Assembly (NCBI RefSeq): GCF_004337475.1
Contig: NZ_SJZJ01000005.1
Coordinates: 1 to 64,000, forward strand
Direction: 5' to 3'
Source: Nocardioides jejuensis
GTDB taxonomy: Bacteria > Actinomycetota > Actinomycetes > Propionibacteriales > Nocardioidaceae
DNA: 64,000 nt
The position numbers and the translations under genes are program-made. Under the pieces are notes generated by a model. That model had not been told where the DNA came from. It was given only the letters and a program-made list of their open reading frames with translations, and did not search any database. Within the stretch, counting starts at the first letter, position 1; each line of letters opens with the position of its first letter. Below, piece by piece: positions 10,291 through 18,938 of this stretch.

Positions 10291-11340
10291 TCAGCAGGAG
10301 GCCAGCAGCACCGGCCCCTGCGTCACCTGCGACAGCGCGTACGCCGACGGGCGGGCGTGGCCGGTCAGGACGACCTCGCTGCCGTCGCGACGCGCGTCGT
10401 CGACGGTGAACAGGTCGGGGTAGTCGACCATCTGCCCCGGATCGTTTGCGGCGGCGAGCCGCTGTCGGGGGAGCAGGTCGTGGCGGGCGCGGTCGCCTGA
10501 CTCGAAGGCGAACGCGGCCGTCCATGCCCGATCTGCACCCAGTCCGACCGCGTAGCCCGCGAGCGGGGTGACCCCGCCGGCGTCAGTCACCAGCTGGGTG
10601 GCCTGTGCCTGCGCGTCCGTGTCGGCGGTGGCGAAGGAGAGCTCGGCGCACGCGCGGTCGCCGGCCAGCGCGACCGCAGCGAGCGGTGCGCCGAGCTGGC
10701 GGACCAGGGAGAGGTCGAGCCCGTTGCCCGCACGAGCCGTCTTCACCGCGGCCTTCAGGTACGCGGCGCTGTCGGAGGTCAGCAGCACGCCCCGGTCGGG
10801 GAGGAACGCGACCTCGCCGAAGAGCGGCTCCTGGATGTCGAGCTCGCTGAGCAGGTCGGGGCCGCCCTCCCACACGCCGCCGTCGGTGCGGTGGTCCTTC
10901 GGGGGAGTGAAGCCGGCATCCTCATAGGCCCGGGCGATCGACGTGAGCCGGTCGCGCGACAGGCCACCGATGACGAGCACCTGCCCGTCCGCTGCCTGCC
11001 CGAGGAGCTCCGTTCCGATCGTCTGCGGCCCCCAGTGGAAGTGCTGCTCCAGTGCGTCGGCGGAGGTGATCAGCACCGAGGAGGAGTCGAGGTCCTTTTC
11101 CGCGAGAGCGCCCTCGCACGCCGGCCACGCGGTGCAGTCGCCGGCAGCGCGGATCCCGGCCCAGTCCGTCCAGAGCACCCGCTGGGCCCCCTTCGGCAGC
11201 AGCTCCGCCGCGCGGGAGAACGCCGTCGACCGCGGCCATGCGGCGTACGTGAGGAGGAGGGCGAGGACCGCGAGGATGACCAGAAGGCGGAGCAGCACCC
11301 CACGACGGGTGCGTCCGACGAGAGCGTCCCGGACGGTCAC
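10291..11340 (-). CDS. Membrane-anchored hypothetical protein (349 aa)
   Basis: Unrecognised. A short basic N-terminus (RDALVGRTRRG) is followed by one hydrophobic helix (about residues 16-34, LLRLLVILAVLALLLTY), so the protein is a type II membrane protein or has an uncleaved signal. The outer domain of roughly 310 residues has four cysteines, including a pair in DCTAWPACEG, and ends in Cys. The GTG start is chosen because the basic-plus-hydrophobic pattern begins there; the frame is open much further but with implausible composition. It lies between ppk and mutT1 in the opposite orientation, divergent from mutT1 with 48 bp between starts. Function unknown. Confidence 0.75.
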   Translation of the reverse strand: MTVRDALVGRTRRGVLLRLLVILAVLALLLTYAAWPRSTAFSRAAELLPKGAQRVLWTDWAGIRAAGDCTAWPACEGALAEKDLDSSSVLITSADALEQHFHWGPQTIGTELLGQAADGQVLVIGGLSRDRLTSIARAYEDAGFTPPKDHRTDGGVWEGGPDLLSELDIQEPLFGEVAFLPDRGVLLTSDSAAYLKAAVKTARAGNGLDLSLVRQLGAPLAAVALAGDRACAELSFATADTDAQAQATQLVTDAGGVTPLAGYAVGLGADRAWTAAFAFESGDRARHDLLPRQRLAAANDPGQMVDYPDLFTVDDARRDGSEVVLTGHARPSAYALSQVTQGPVLLASC

Positions 11341-11388
11341 GGTGCGGTCTCCCTCATGCTCCGGCTGCGGTGATGTGAGACTAGCGCC

Positions 11389-12276
11389 GTGTCTGCGCGC
11401 CGTCCGATTCCCGTCGCCCCTGTCGTGGCCGCCGGTGCTGTGGTGCTGCGCCGCAAGGATGGTGTCCTCGAGGTCCTCCTCGTGCACAGGCCGAAGTACG
11501 ACGACTGGTCCTTCCCCAAGGGCAAGCTCGACCGGAGCGAGCACGCCACGGTGGCGGCGGTGCGCGAGGTCGCGGAGGAGACCGGGCTCGCGGTCCGCCT
11601 GGGACGCCCGCTCGACGACCAGCTGTACGTCGTCCAGGGCGGTCGCTCGAAGGTCGTGCACTACTGGGTGGCGCGGCCGCTCGAGGGCGACGACGTGTCG
11701 GCGTACGTGCCCAACCGCGAGATCGACCAGGTCGCCTGGGTGCCGGTCGAGGACGCCGCAGGACGGCTCAGCTACTCCCGCGACCGCGCGACCCTCAAGC
11801 AGGCGATCAAGCGGCGCAAGCGCACCGCGACCCTGATCGTGCTCCGCCACGGTCGTGCCCGCGCCCGTTCGCGCTGGCGCGCGGACGACCGGTTCCGGCC
11901 GTTGCTCAAGCTGGGCGAGCACCAGGCCGACCGGCTCGTGCCCCTTCTCGCGGCGTACGACGTGACGCGCCTGGTCAGCTCGAGCAGTACCCGCTGCGTT
12001 ACCACCCTCGTGCCGTACGCCGACGCCACCGGCCGCACCGTGAAGGCGGACGACGGGCTGTCGGAGGAGGACGCGACGACCCTCGGCGTTGCTGATCGCG
12101 TGCAGGTGCTCATCGACAGCGGCCGGCGCACGGTGGTCTGCAGCCACCGACCGGTCCTGCCGGCCATCTTCGAGGTGCTCGGGCTCGACGATCCCAAGCT
12201 CGAGCCGGGGGAGATGGTGGTGGTCCACCACCGCAACGGCCGGGTCGTTGCGACCGAGCGGCACGCGGTCCGCTGA
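11389..12276 (+). CDS. mutT1: NUDIX hydrolase fused to histidine-phosphatase domain (MutT1-like)
   Basis: A two-domain sanitation enzyme of 295 aa. The N-terminal NUDIX domain has the full box from GKLDRSEHATVAAVREVAEE, with the REVAEETG core. The C-terminal domain begins with the phosphohistidine motif LRHGRAR and has the SSSSTRCVTT and SHRPVLP elements of the phosphoglycerate-mutase-like fold. In M. tuberculosis MutT1 (Rv2985, next to ppk1) this architecture hydrolyses 8-oxo-GTP/8-oxo-dGTP and diadenosine polyphosphates, so the same reactions are inferred. The GTG start follows a -10-like GAGACT by 6 nt and has no RBS, suggesting a leaderless mRNA. Confidence 0.9.
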   Translation: MSARRPIPVAPVVAAGAVVLRRKDGVLEVLLVHRPKYDDWSFPKGKLDRSEHATVAAVREVAEETGLAVRLGRPLDDQLYVVQGGRSKVVHYWVARPLEGDDVSAYVPNREIDQVAWVPVEDAAGRLSYSRDRATLKQAIKRRKRTATLIVLRHGRARARSRWRADDRFRPLLKLGEHQADRLVPLLAAYDVTRLVSSSSTRCVTTLVPYADATGRTVKADDGLSEEDATTLGVADRVQVLIDSGRRTVVCSHRPVLPAIFEVLGLDDPKLEPGEMVVVHHRNGRVVATERHAVR

Positions 12277-12380
12277 CCCGGCCGTAAACGGCGGATCCGG
12301 TCTGCGCAAGGCCAGTTTGCGTGATGGTCGTCTCGCTGACAGCCGGATGATGCCGAAACGGCGGCGACCATTTGCCGCCC

Positions 12381-12424
12381 GTTCACCTGCGCCCACGAAT
12401 TCGGACACTTCGCGTCCCTAGCGT
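12381..12424 (+). promoter_or_regulatory. pstS promoter with PHO-box half-site
   Basis: GTTCACCTGCG at 12381-12391 matches the actinobacterial PHO-box unit, with weaker similarity on either side. A -10-like TAGCGT is at 12419-12424, 38 nt before the pstS start. PhoP/RegX3 activation under phosphate starvation is inferred. The rest of the 185-bp gap holds a 7-bp inverted repeat (ATGGTCG at 12324 and CGACCAT at 12365) of unknown role. Confidence 0.45.
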
Positions 12425-12461
12425 CCTCGCTGACAGTCCAACCAGACATCAGGAGTTCGAA

Positions 12462-13586
12462 GTGATCGCCACTTCCGCCCGCCGGGTTGCCCCGGCCATC
12501 GTCGCGCTCGCGCTCGGCGTTTCCCTCACTGCCTGTGGTGACCAGAACGGCGGCACCTCCGCCTCTGGCCTGACCGGCACCCTCAACGGTGGCGGTTCGA
12601 GCGCCCAGGCCACGGCGCAGGACGTCTGGAAGTCGGGCTTCCAGACCGACAACAGCGGCGCGACGATCAACTACAACTCCGAGCTCGGCTCGGGTGGTGG
12701 CCGCACCGGCTTCAACGACGGGTCACTCGACTTCGCCGGCTCGGACTCCTACATCAAGGACGACGCGTCGAAGGGCAAGGAAGGCCTCGAGCTGACGGCC
12801 GCCACTGCGCGCTGCGGTGGCGAGGCCCCGGTTGAGGTTCCGGCCTACGTGTCCCCGATCGCCGTCATCTACAACGTCAAGGGCGTCGACAACCTGCAGC
12901 TCACCGCGGGCACCCTGGCGAAGATCTTCAACGACAAGATCACCAAGTGGAACGACGCCGAGATCGTCGCCGAGAACCCGGGTGCCAAGCTCCCCGACGC
13001 CGCGATCTCGCCGGTGCACCGCTCGGACGAGTCGGGCACCACGGAGAACTTCACCGACTACCTCGCGCAGGCCGCCGGCAAGGCCTGGCCGCACGCCAAG
13101 GACAAGGTCTGGCCCGCCGGGCTCAAGGGTGAGTCCGCTGCGAAGACGGACGGTGTCGTCGGCGCCGTCACCTCGGGCGAGAACACCATCGGCTACGCCG
13201 ATCACTCGGCCATCGGTGACCTGACCGCCGCGTCGATCCAGGTCGGCAAGGCCTACGTCGCTCCGTCCGCCGAGGGTGCTGCCAAGACGCTCGCCGTCTC
13301 CAAGCCGGTCGCCGGCCGCTCGGACGTCGACATGGCGATGGACATCGATCGCACCACGACCGAGGCGGGCGCCTACCCGATCATTCTCGCGTCCTACCTC
13401 ATCGCGTGCCAGCACTACGACGACGCTGCGACTGCGGACCTCGTCAAGGGATACCTGAGCTACGCGATCTCCGTCGACGGCCAGAACGCTGCCGCAGACA
13501 AGGCTGCAGCTGGTTCGGCTCCGCTGAGCGCCGACCTCCAGGCCAAGGCCGCGGCGATCGTCGCTAAGATCGCGGTCAAGAAGTAA
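12462..13586 (+). CDS. pstS: Phosphate ABC transporter substrate-binding lipoprotein
   Basis: A 374-aa high-affinity phosphate-binding lipoprotein anchored to the outer face of the membrane. The signal peptide ends in the lipobox LTAC, making Cys25 the lipidated residue. Phosphate-ligand regions are visible: GGGSSAQ near the mature N-terminus, DFAGSDSY, and RSDESGTTENF. The GTG start has an AGGAG sequence 7 nt upstream and gives a standard signal peptide. It is first in pstSCAB, separated from pstC by a strong hairpin that may let pstS be made in excess over the membrane components. Confidence 0.95.
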   Translation: MIATSARRVAPAIVALALGVSLTACGDQNGGTSASGLTGTLNGGGSSAQATAQDVWKSGFQTDNSGATINYNSELGSGGGRTGFNDGSLDFAGSDSYIKDDASKGKEGLELTAATARCGGEAPVEVPAYVSPIAVIYNVKGVDNLQLTAGTLAKIFNDKITKWNDAEIVAENPGAKLPDAAISPVHRSDESGTTENFTDYLAQAAGKAWPHAKDKVWPAGLKGESAAKTDGVVGAVTSGENTIGYADHSAIGDLTAASIQVGKAYVAPSAEGAAKTLAVSKPVAGRSDVDMAMDIDRTTTEAGAYPIILASYLIACQHYDDAATADLVKGYLSYAISVDGQNAAADKAAAGSAPLSADLQAKAAAIVAKIAVKK

Positions 13587-13602
13587 GACCCCGGCACTCC
13601 AG

Positions 13603-13640
13603 CAGACGCGGCGGTCCGGCTTACCGGGCCGCCGCGTCTG
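13603..13640 (+). terminator. Intercistronic hairpin between pstS and pstC
   Basis: A 17-bp stem with one G-T pair and a CTTA loop. It follows pstS by 16 nt and precedes pstC by 23 nt. Because pstC lacks its own obvious promoter, this is probably a partial terminator or an mRNA-stabilising 3' end for pstS. Confidence 0.8.
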
Positions 13641-13663
13641 TACTGCCAGAAGGAAGTAACCCT

Positions 13664-14593
13664 GTGACGACAACGGATGCGTCTCCCCGAGTCGGCCGAC
13701 GTCTCGGCGACCTGCTCTTCGCGGGCACGGCGCGTGCTGCCGGCATCACGATCTTGATTGCTCTCGCGGGTGTGGCGACGTTTCTCATCGTTGAGGGCAT
13801 TCCCGGAATCGTCACGACTCAGAGCAGTGCCTTCGCCGGCAAGGCCTCGTTCGTGTCATACACCTGGCCCCTGGTCTTCGGCACGGTCCTCGCTGCCGTC
13901 ATCGCCCTGCTTATCGCGACGCCGCTCGCGGTCGGTGCGGCGCTTGTCATCGGCTTCTACGCCCCGCGCCGACTGGCGACGCCGCTCGGCTACATGATCG
14001 ACCTTCTTGCCGCCGTGCCGTCGGTGGTCTATGGCCTGTGGGGTGCAACCTTGCTTGCGCCGAAGATGCAGCCGACCTACGCGTGGCTGGCCGACCACCT
14101 TTCGTTCATCCCATTCTTCGCCGGCCCTGCCAGCGCGACCGGACGAACGATCCTCACGGCCGGGGTCGTCCTCGCGATCATGGTGCTCCCTATCATCACG
14201 GCCATCTGTCGCGAGATCTTCGCGCAGACGCCTGCCCTCCACCGTGAGGCGGCGCTTGCGCTCGGCGCCACGCGCTGGGAGATGATCAAGATGGCGGTCT
14301 TCCCCTATGCCCGTTCGGGATTGGTCTCCGGAGTCATGCTCGGTCTGGGCCGAGCACTCGGAGAAACCATGGCGGTCGCCATGGTGCTCTCGGCCAGCTC
14401 TGCCGTCACCTTCAACCTGATCGGATCGCAGAACCCCTCTACGATCGCCGCCAACATCGCTCTGAGCTTCGGCGAGCGCACTGGCGTGGAGCGCAACACG
14501 CTGATCGCGACCGGCTTGGTGCTGTTCGTGATCACGTTCATCGTCAACTTCCTCGCGCGCGGCATCGTCGCCCGGGGCCGGAAGGGATCCTGA
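13664..14593 (+). CDS. pstC: Phosphate ABC transporter permease PstC
   Basis: One of the two membrane subunits of the Pst phosphate importer, 309 aa with about six transmembrane helices. The cytoplasmic EAA-type coupling loop is seen as HREAALALGATRWEMIKMAVFPYA, with the conserved ALGATRWE core that contacts PstB. The GTG start is preceded by AGAAGGAAG. The stop overlaps the pstA start (ATGA). Third-position A/T is visibly more frequent here and in pstA than in neighbouring genes. Confidence 0.94.
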   Translation: MTTTDASPRVGRRLGDLLFAGTARAAGITILIALAGVATFLIVEGIPGIVTTQSSAFAGKASFVSYTWPLVFGTVLAAVIALLIATPLAVGAALVIGFYAPRRLATPLGYMIDLLAAVPSVVYGLWGATLLAPKMQPTYAWLADHLSFIPFFAGPASATGRTILTAGVVLAIMVLPIITAICREIFAQTPALHREAALALGATRWEMIKMAVFPYARSGLVSGVMLGLGRALGETMAVAMVLSASSAVTFNLIGSQNPSTIAANIALSFGERTGVERNTLIATGLVLFVITFIVNFLARGIVARGRKGS

Positions 14594-15672
14594 TGAGCAG
14601 CACCTTCCCGTCATCGACGCTGCCGCCCCGATCGCTCACCGCGAATGCACTCCCGCGCTGGGCGCCGCTGCTTGTCGCCGTGGTGTCCGCTGGGCTGGGC
14701 GTCCTAGCCTCGGTCCTCTTCTCCTGGGGTGTCGCGGGTCTGGTGCTTGTCGCCGGTAGCGCGATGCTGCTGCTCCTGCCCCTGTGGTCCGCGGTGGTCG
14801 AGAACGGACGTAAGGCAAAGGACCGGCTCATGACCGGCTTGGTGTGGTCGACGCTTGCCGTAGCGCTGCTGCCTCTGGTCTCGTTGCTGTGGAAGGTCAT
14901 CTCGAAGGGAGCCCCACAGATCAATGGGGACTTCCTGACCTACACGATGCGCAACGTGATCCTCGCCCAGCAGGGCGGCATTTACCACGCGCTAATCGGC
15001 ACCCTGCTGGTGACTGTGATGGCCGGCATCATCTCGATCCCGATCGGCATCTTCTGCGCGATCTACCTCATCGAGTACGGCGCTGGCTCGCGCCTGGCGC
15101 AGGCGATCACGTTCCTCGTAGATGTCATGACCGGCATTCCTTCGATTGTGGCGGGACTCTTCGCCTATGCGCTGCTGGTCGCGCTGCTAGGCCCGGGCAC
15201 ACAGATGGCGTTTGGTGGAGCGATTGCCCTCAGCCTCCTGATGATCCCGGTCGTGGTCCGCTCGACCGAAGAGATGCTGAAGCTCGTCCCCAACGACCTC
15301 CGAGAGGCGGCGTATGCCCTCGGCGTACCGAAGTGGCGGACGATCGCAAAGGTCGTGCTACCCACGGCTCTGTCGGGAATCATCACAGGCGTCACGCTGG
15401 CTATCGCTCGTGTCATCGGCGAAACCGCACCGCTGGTCATCATTTGTGGCATGACCGACGGTGTGAACACCAACCCGTTTTCGCAGGCGATGGCGACCCT
15501 GCCGGTGTTTATCTACAGCACCTTCCAGGAAGGCACCGGCACGAGCGTGAGCGCGATTGCGAACGCCGACCGCGCGTGGGGTGCTGCGCTGGTGCTCATT
15601 GTCATCGTGATGGCCCTGAACCTGCTGGCACGATTCATCGGAAAGATCTTTGCCCCCAAGACCGGGCGCTGA
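14593..15672 (+). CDS. pstA: Phosphate ABC transporter permease PstA
   Basis: The second membrane subunit of the Pst importer. At 359 aa it is longer than the usual 280-300, owing to an N-terminal extension with two extra hydrophobic helices (about residues 25-60). The EAA-loop signature is LREAAYALGVPKWRTIAKVVLP. It overlaps pstC by 4 nt (ATGA) and lies 17 nt before pstB, so the permeases are co-translated. It forms the heterodimeric channel with PstC and uses PstB ATP hydrolysis. Confidence 0.94.
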   Translation: MSSTFPSSTLPPRSLTANALPRWAPLLVAVVSAGLGVLASVLFSWGVAGLVLVAGSAMLLLLPLWSAVVENGRKAKDRLMTGLVWSTLAVALLPLVSLLWKVISKGAPQINGDFLTYTMRNVILAQQGGIYHALIGTLLVTVMAGIISIPIGIFCAIYLIEYGAGSRLAQAITFLVDVMTGIPSIVAGLFAYALLVALLGPGTQMAFGGAIALSLLMIPVVVRSTEEMLKLVPNDLREAAYALGVPKWRTIAKVVLPTALSGIITGVTLAIARVIGETAPLVIICGMTDGVNTNPFSQAMATLPVFIYSTFQEGTGTSVSAIANADRAWGAALVLIVIVMALNLLARFIGKIFAPKTGR

Positions 15673-15689
15673 AGGACTAGGACACACTC

Positions 15690-16469
15690 ATGGCCAAGAG
15701 CATCGATGTCTCCGGACTCAACATCTACTACGGCGACTTCCTTGCCGTGCAGGATGTGAACGTCACAATCAAGGCACGGGCAGTCACTGCCCTCATCGGT
15801 CCGTCGGGCTGCGGCAAGTCGACCTTCCTCCGCACGCTGAACCGCATGCATGAGGTGATTCCGGGTGCCCGCGTCGAGGGTGACGTGGTCCTGGGGTCGG
15901 ATGCGATTTACGGGCCCAATGTCGACCCCGTCGAGGTGCGTCGTACGGTCGGCATGGTCTTCCAGCGGCCGAACCCGTTCCCGACGATGTCGATCTACGA
16001 GAACGTGCTCGCGGGGAACCGACTCAACAACAGGAAGCTGAAGAAGGCAGACGCCGACGCGATCGTCGAGAAGGCCCTGAGCGGCGCCAACCTCTGGAGC
16101 GAGGTCAAGGACCGCCTCAACAAGCCCGGCATGGGCCTGTCCGGCGGCCAGCAGCAGCGTCTCTGCATCGCCCGCGCGATCGCGGTCGAGCCGCAGGTCC
16201 TCCTCATGGACGAGCCATGCTCCGCGCTCGACCCCATCTCGACTGCCGCGGTCGAGGACCTGATTCACGAACTGAAGACCGATTACACGATCGTGATCGT
16301 CACGCACAACATGCAGCAGGCGGCACGGGTCTCGGAGTACACCGGCTTCTTCAACCTGAAGGCCGCGGGTCAGCCGGGCCACCTGGTCGAGTTCAACAAG
16401 ACCTCGAAGATGTTCTCCACTCCCGAGCAGGAGTCGACCGAGGCCTACATCTCGGGTCGCTTCGGATGA
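15690..16469 (+). CDS. pstB: Phosphate ABC transporter ATP-binding protein PstB
   Basis: A 259-aa cytoplasmic ATPase energising PstCA. Walker A is GPSGCGKST (37-45), the signature is LSGGQQQRL, Walker B is [12 protein letters not shown], and the H-loop sits in VTHNMQQA. The length is typical. The family-typical [11 protein letters not shown]-loop region is present. It is the last gene of the pst operon. No phoU follows here, unlike in many bacteria; a PhoU-type regulator could be elsewhere, and the DUF47 gene at 4010 is the only relative in this window. Confidence 0.96.
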   Translation: MAKSIDVSGLNIYYGDFLAVQDVNVTIKARAVTALIGPSGCGKSTFLRTLNRMHEVIPGARVEGDVVLGSDAIYGPNVDPVEVRRTVGMVFQRPNPFPTMSIYENVLAGNRLNNRKLKKADADAIVEKALSGANLWSEVKDRLNKPGMGLSGGQQQRLCIARAIAVEPQVLLMDEPCSALDPISTAAVEDLIHELKTDYTIVIVTHNMQQAARVSEYTGFFNLKAAGQPGHLVEFNKTSKMFSTPEQESTEAYISGRFG

Positions 16470-16523
16470 TAAGCCGTTCGGGCCGGCGATCTGTTCGCAC
16501 ACGGGCTGCCTGATTTCGCCCAG

Positions 16524-16548
16524 GGAACAGGGCTTCATCTGCTGTTCC
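16524..16548 (+). terminator. Possible pst operon terminator
   Basis: GGAACAG (16524-16530) and CTGTTCC (16542-16548) form a 7-bp stem with an 11-nt loop, 54 nt after pstB. It is modest in strength and could alternatively be an operator for the downstream secreted-protein gene. Confidence 0.4.
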
Positions 16549-16604
16549 TCGAGTCTTCATCAGGGTCGGCCGCGGGTCGTCAGAGACGGCGCTTGGATCA
16601 GGCC

Positions 16605-17402
16605 ATGCGCAAACTCCTTCTTCTTATCCTCGCGTGTATCGCGATCGTCGGCGTCACGTCGCCGGCATCTCAGGCCCAGACGGGCGATGGCGTAGTGAAC
16701 GCCTCTGACAACCACGCAACTGACCTCTACACAAACCAGTGTCGGGGCGCGAATCTCTACTCCGACGTGCAAGGTCCGGGCTCCTATGACCAACCGGGGC
16801 AGGTTGCTATCTACCTGACCAACCAATACGACCCGTGCGTGTCCAGGTCGCGGTTGAAGTACGTGCGGGACTACAACTCGGGCGCCGCGGCCTACACGGG
16901 CTGGCACACGCTTTCTGGACACAGCTCCACCGTCTACGGGGAGTTTTCCGTCATCCGTTGCTGGACCGAGGTTGGACTCCGCCGTAACGACGGCAGCTAC
17001 TACACCCGCTATCAGTACAACCCGTCTCGACCGGATCGCTGCAACCGCCACGACGTCGTCCATACCCGGGGATCGCAGAACACGGTGGCGGCGACCGACC
17101 AGTGCGATGATGCGACATTCACCACCTATGGGACCGACTCAGTGACCACGACCGACACCTTCAACATCGGTTTCCGTGGCCTCTACGACGCATGTGTCAC
17201 GCGCGCCCGCCTCGTTTACATGCGCAGTGGAAAGCGCTACACCTCCGCTTGGACGTCCCGCACCGGACAGGCCGTTCGATACACGGCCGGCATTAGCGGG
17301 GTCAAGCGTTGCCGGACCGATGTGGAGATCCGGAGGAAGAATGGAACGTGGTTCAGCGTCTCTCAGGTTCCTCAATACCTGCCCGCTGGATGCGGAGCTT
17401 GA
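16605..17402 (+). CDS. Secreted protein with two tandem four-cysteine modules
   Basis: Unrecognised family, 265 aa. A signal peptide occupies residues 1 to about 24 (MRKLLLLILACIAIVGV, then SPASQAQ). The mature protein is an internal duplication. Module 1 has Cys 46, 78, 119 and 146; module 2 has Cys 167, 197, 236 and 263, with spacings 32/41/27 and 30/39/27. Aligned signatures are NQC and DQC, CVSRSRLKYVR and CVTRARLVYMR, IRCWTEVGLRRNDGSYY and KRCRTDVEIRRKNGTWF. Two disulfides per module are expected, giving a compact extracellular domain rich in Tyr, Thr and Asn. Its base composition is visibly less GC-rich than its neighbours, suggesting transfer. The ATG was chosen over a TTG 12 nt upstream because it begins the signal peptide. 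Function unknown. Confidence 0.8.
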   Translation: MRKLLLLILACIAIVGVTSPASQAQTGDGVVNASDNHATDLYTNQCRGANLYSDVQGPGSYDQPGQVAIYLTNQYDPCVSRSRLKYVRDYNSGAAAYTGWHTLSGHSSTVYGEFSVIRCWTEVGLRRNDGSYYTRYQYNPSRPDRCNRHDVVHTRGSQNTVAATDQCDDATFTTYGTDSVTTTDTFNIGFRGLYDACVTRARLVYMRSGKRYTSAWTSRTGQAVRYTAGISGVKRCRTDVEIRRKNGTWFSVSQVPQYLPAGCGA

Positions 17403-17426
17403 TCCGAGCCGACCAACGACAAGCGA

Positions 17427-17458
17427 AACGCCCCGACCGCAGCTGCGGTCGGGGCGTT
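17427..17458. terminator. Perfect 32-bp palindrome, bidirectional terminator
   Basis: AACGCCCCGACCGCAG followed at once by its reverse complement, with no spacer. It lies between convergent genes ending at 17402 and 17480. Confidence 0.85.
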
Positions 17459-17479
17459 CTGCGTCTGTCGTGAGAGCGC

Positions 17480-18811
17480 TCAGGCGTCGGTCATCAGGCG
17501 GCGGGTCGGGGGATCCGGCTGCTCCGATGGCGTACGGCCGGTGAGGTAGCGCTGCCCGGGCAGCACCTTGTCCGTGGCCTCCTTCAGCGTCGGAAGGATC
17601 GCGAGGCTCGCGGGGACCCAGATGCTGCGGTCCCAGAGGCCGGGGAGCGCCGCAGCGATGCCGATGGCTGCCCAGGGGAGCCAGGCGAGGCGACGCTCCG
17701 GGTGGTCGCCGAACAGGCCGCGCCCGAGGGTGAAGAGCACGGCGATGTAGGCGATCAGGCCGATGATGCCGGTGGCGATCGCGACCTCGACATAGACGTT
17801 GTGGACGAGCTCGACGTCGACCAGACCGGCACCGAGGATCGGGTGCTGGAAGAAGCGGTGGATGCCGTCGCTGAGCGCGGTCTCGCGCACGCTGTCGGCG
17901 ACATCTGCCGTGCCGTCGCCCAGCAGTCGGTTGAGGGCGGATCCCTTGCCGGACGCGTGTGCGGCGAGAGGGAGTGCAGCGAGCCCCAGGCAGCCCAGTC
18001 CTGCGACCGCGAAGCCCGAGAGCGCGGAACGCTCCACGAGCGGCAGCATGATCGCCAGGACCAGCGCGACGGCGAGTGCGCTGCGGCTGCCGGAGAGCCA
18101 GATCGAGAGCGCCGAGGCGAACACGACTCCGACGATCGCCAGCCGCACTGCCTGTTCCTTGTGGTGGTGGAACAGGTAGAAGCAGATCGCGATGGTGACC
18201 AGGCCGGCCAGGCCGAAGGCGTTGGGGTGGATCGTCAGGCCGTCGTAGCGGAGCGTGACCGGAGCCGCGCCCTCCATGAGGCCGTAGGCGGTGCTGAGCA
18301 TGTGGCCGCCGACGTACGCCCAGAGCAGCGCGACGATGATCTGCCGCGACGGACGCCACCAGGCGATCACGGCGGGCAGCAGCATGAAGAACTCGATCCA
18401 CTGCACGAGGCTGAAGAGCGACATGAACGCCGTGTGGGTGATCAGGGAGCCGACCAGCGCCAGGCAGACCAGCAGGAGGACGCAACTAGTCCACAGGGCC
18501 GGCAGGCCGAGCTTGTGGTGCACGATCCCGGGCAGCAGCAGGAAGATTCCCGCGATGAGCAGCAGGTCGGTCGGCGTGCTGACGTGCCCGGACAGCGAGT
18601 CGATGCCGCGTCCCATCGGAGCCGTGGCGAACGCGCCGAGCATGCAGAGCAGGCCGGTGCGGTCCATGCCCAGAGTCACGAAGATGACGATCGCGATGGC
18701 AGCGCCGAGCGCGACGACCGGACTGATCGTGGCCGCCGCATAGACGAGGACGACGGTCAGACCGACGGCAGCGATCGTGAGCAGCCCGTCACGACGGAGC
18801 CCTTCAGTCAC
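17480..18811 (-). CDS. O-antigen ligase/polymerase-like polytopic membrane protein
   Basis: A 443-aa protein with about 11-12 hydrophobic helices and the Wzy/WaaL-type periplasmic loop, including HNVYVEVAIATGIIGLIAY, the diagnostic H-N-x-Y/F stretch of the O-antigen ligase superfamily. The WLSGSRSALA segment is also typical of this family. The GTG start has GGAGG six bases upstream (GGAGGAAAGA) and fits the first helix. It would join or polymerise lipid-linked glycans at the outer membrane face, presumably serving the surface-glycan genes of 23-44 kb. It is last in a minus-strand run behind thioredoxin, with a 127-bp gap, so it may have its own promoter. Confidence 0.82.
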   Translation of the reverse strand: MTEGLRRDGLLTIAAVGLTVVLVYAAATISPVVALGAAIAIVIFVTLGMDRTGLLCMLGAFATAPMGRGIDSLSGHVSTPTDLLLIAGIFLLLPGIVHHKLGLPALWTSCVLLLVCLALVGSLITHTAFMSLFSLVQWIEFFMLLPAVIAWWRPSRQIIVALLWAYVGGHMLSTAYGLMEGAAPVTLRYDGLTIHPNAFGLAGLVTIAICFYLFHHHKEQAVRLAIVGVVFASALSIWLSGSRSALAVALVLAIMLPLVERSALSGFAVAGLGCLGLAALPLAAHASGKGSALNRLLGDGTADVADSVRETALSDGIHRFFQHPILGAGLVDVELVHNVYVEVAIATGIIGLIAYIAVLFTLGRGLFGDHPERRLAWLPWAAIGIAAALPGLWDRSIWVPASLAILPTLKEATDKVLPGQRYLTGRTPSEQPDPPTRRLMTDA

Positions 18812-18938
18812 TCTTTCCTCCAACCCGGGACACCGAAACCACGGGAAACAGTAGCCCGCCCGTCGGCGTACGACGCGGGCGACGCGTGGAGGACGACGCT
18901 GCGTCAGATCCGGCCTTGGTCCAGATCCGGTCCCGGGT

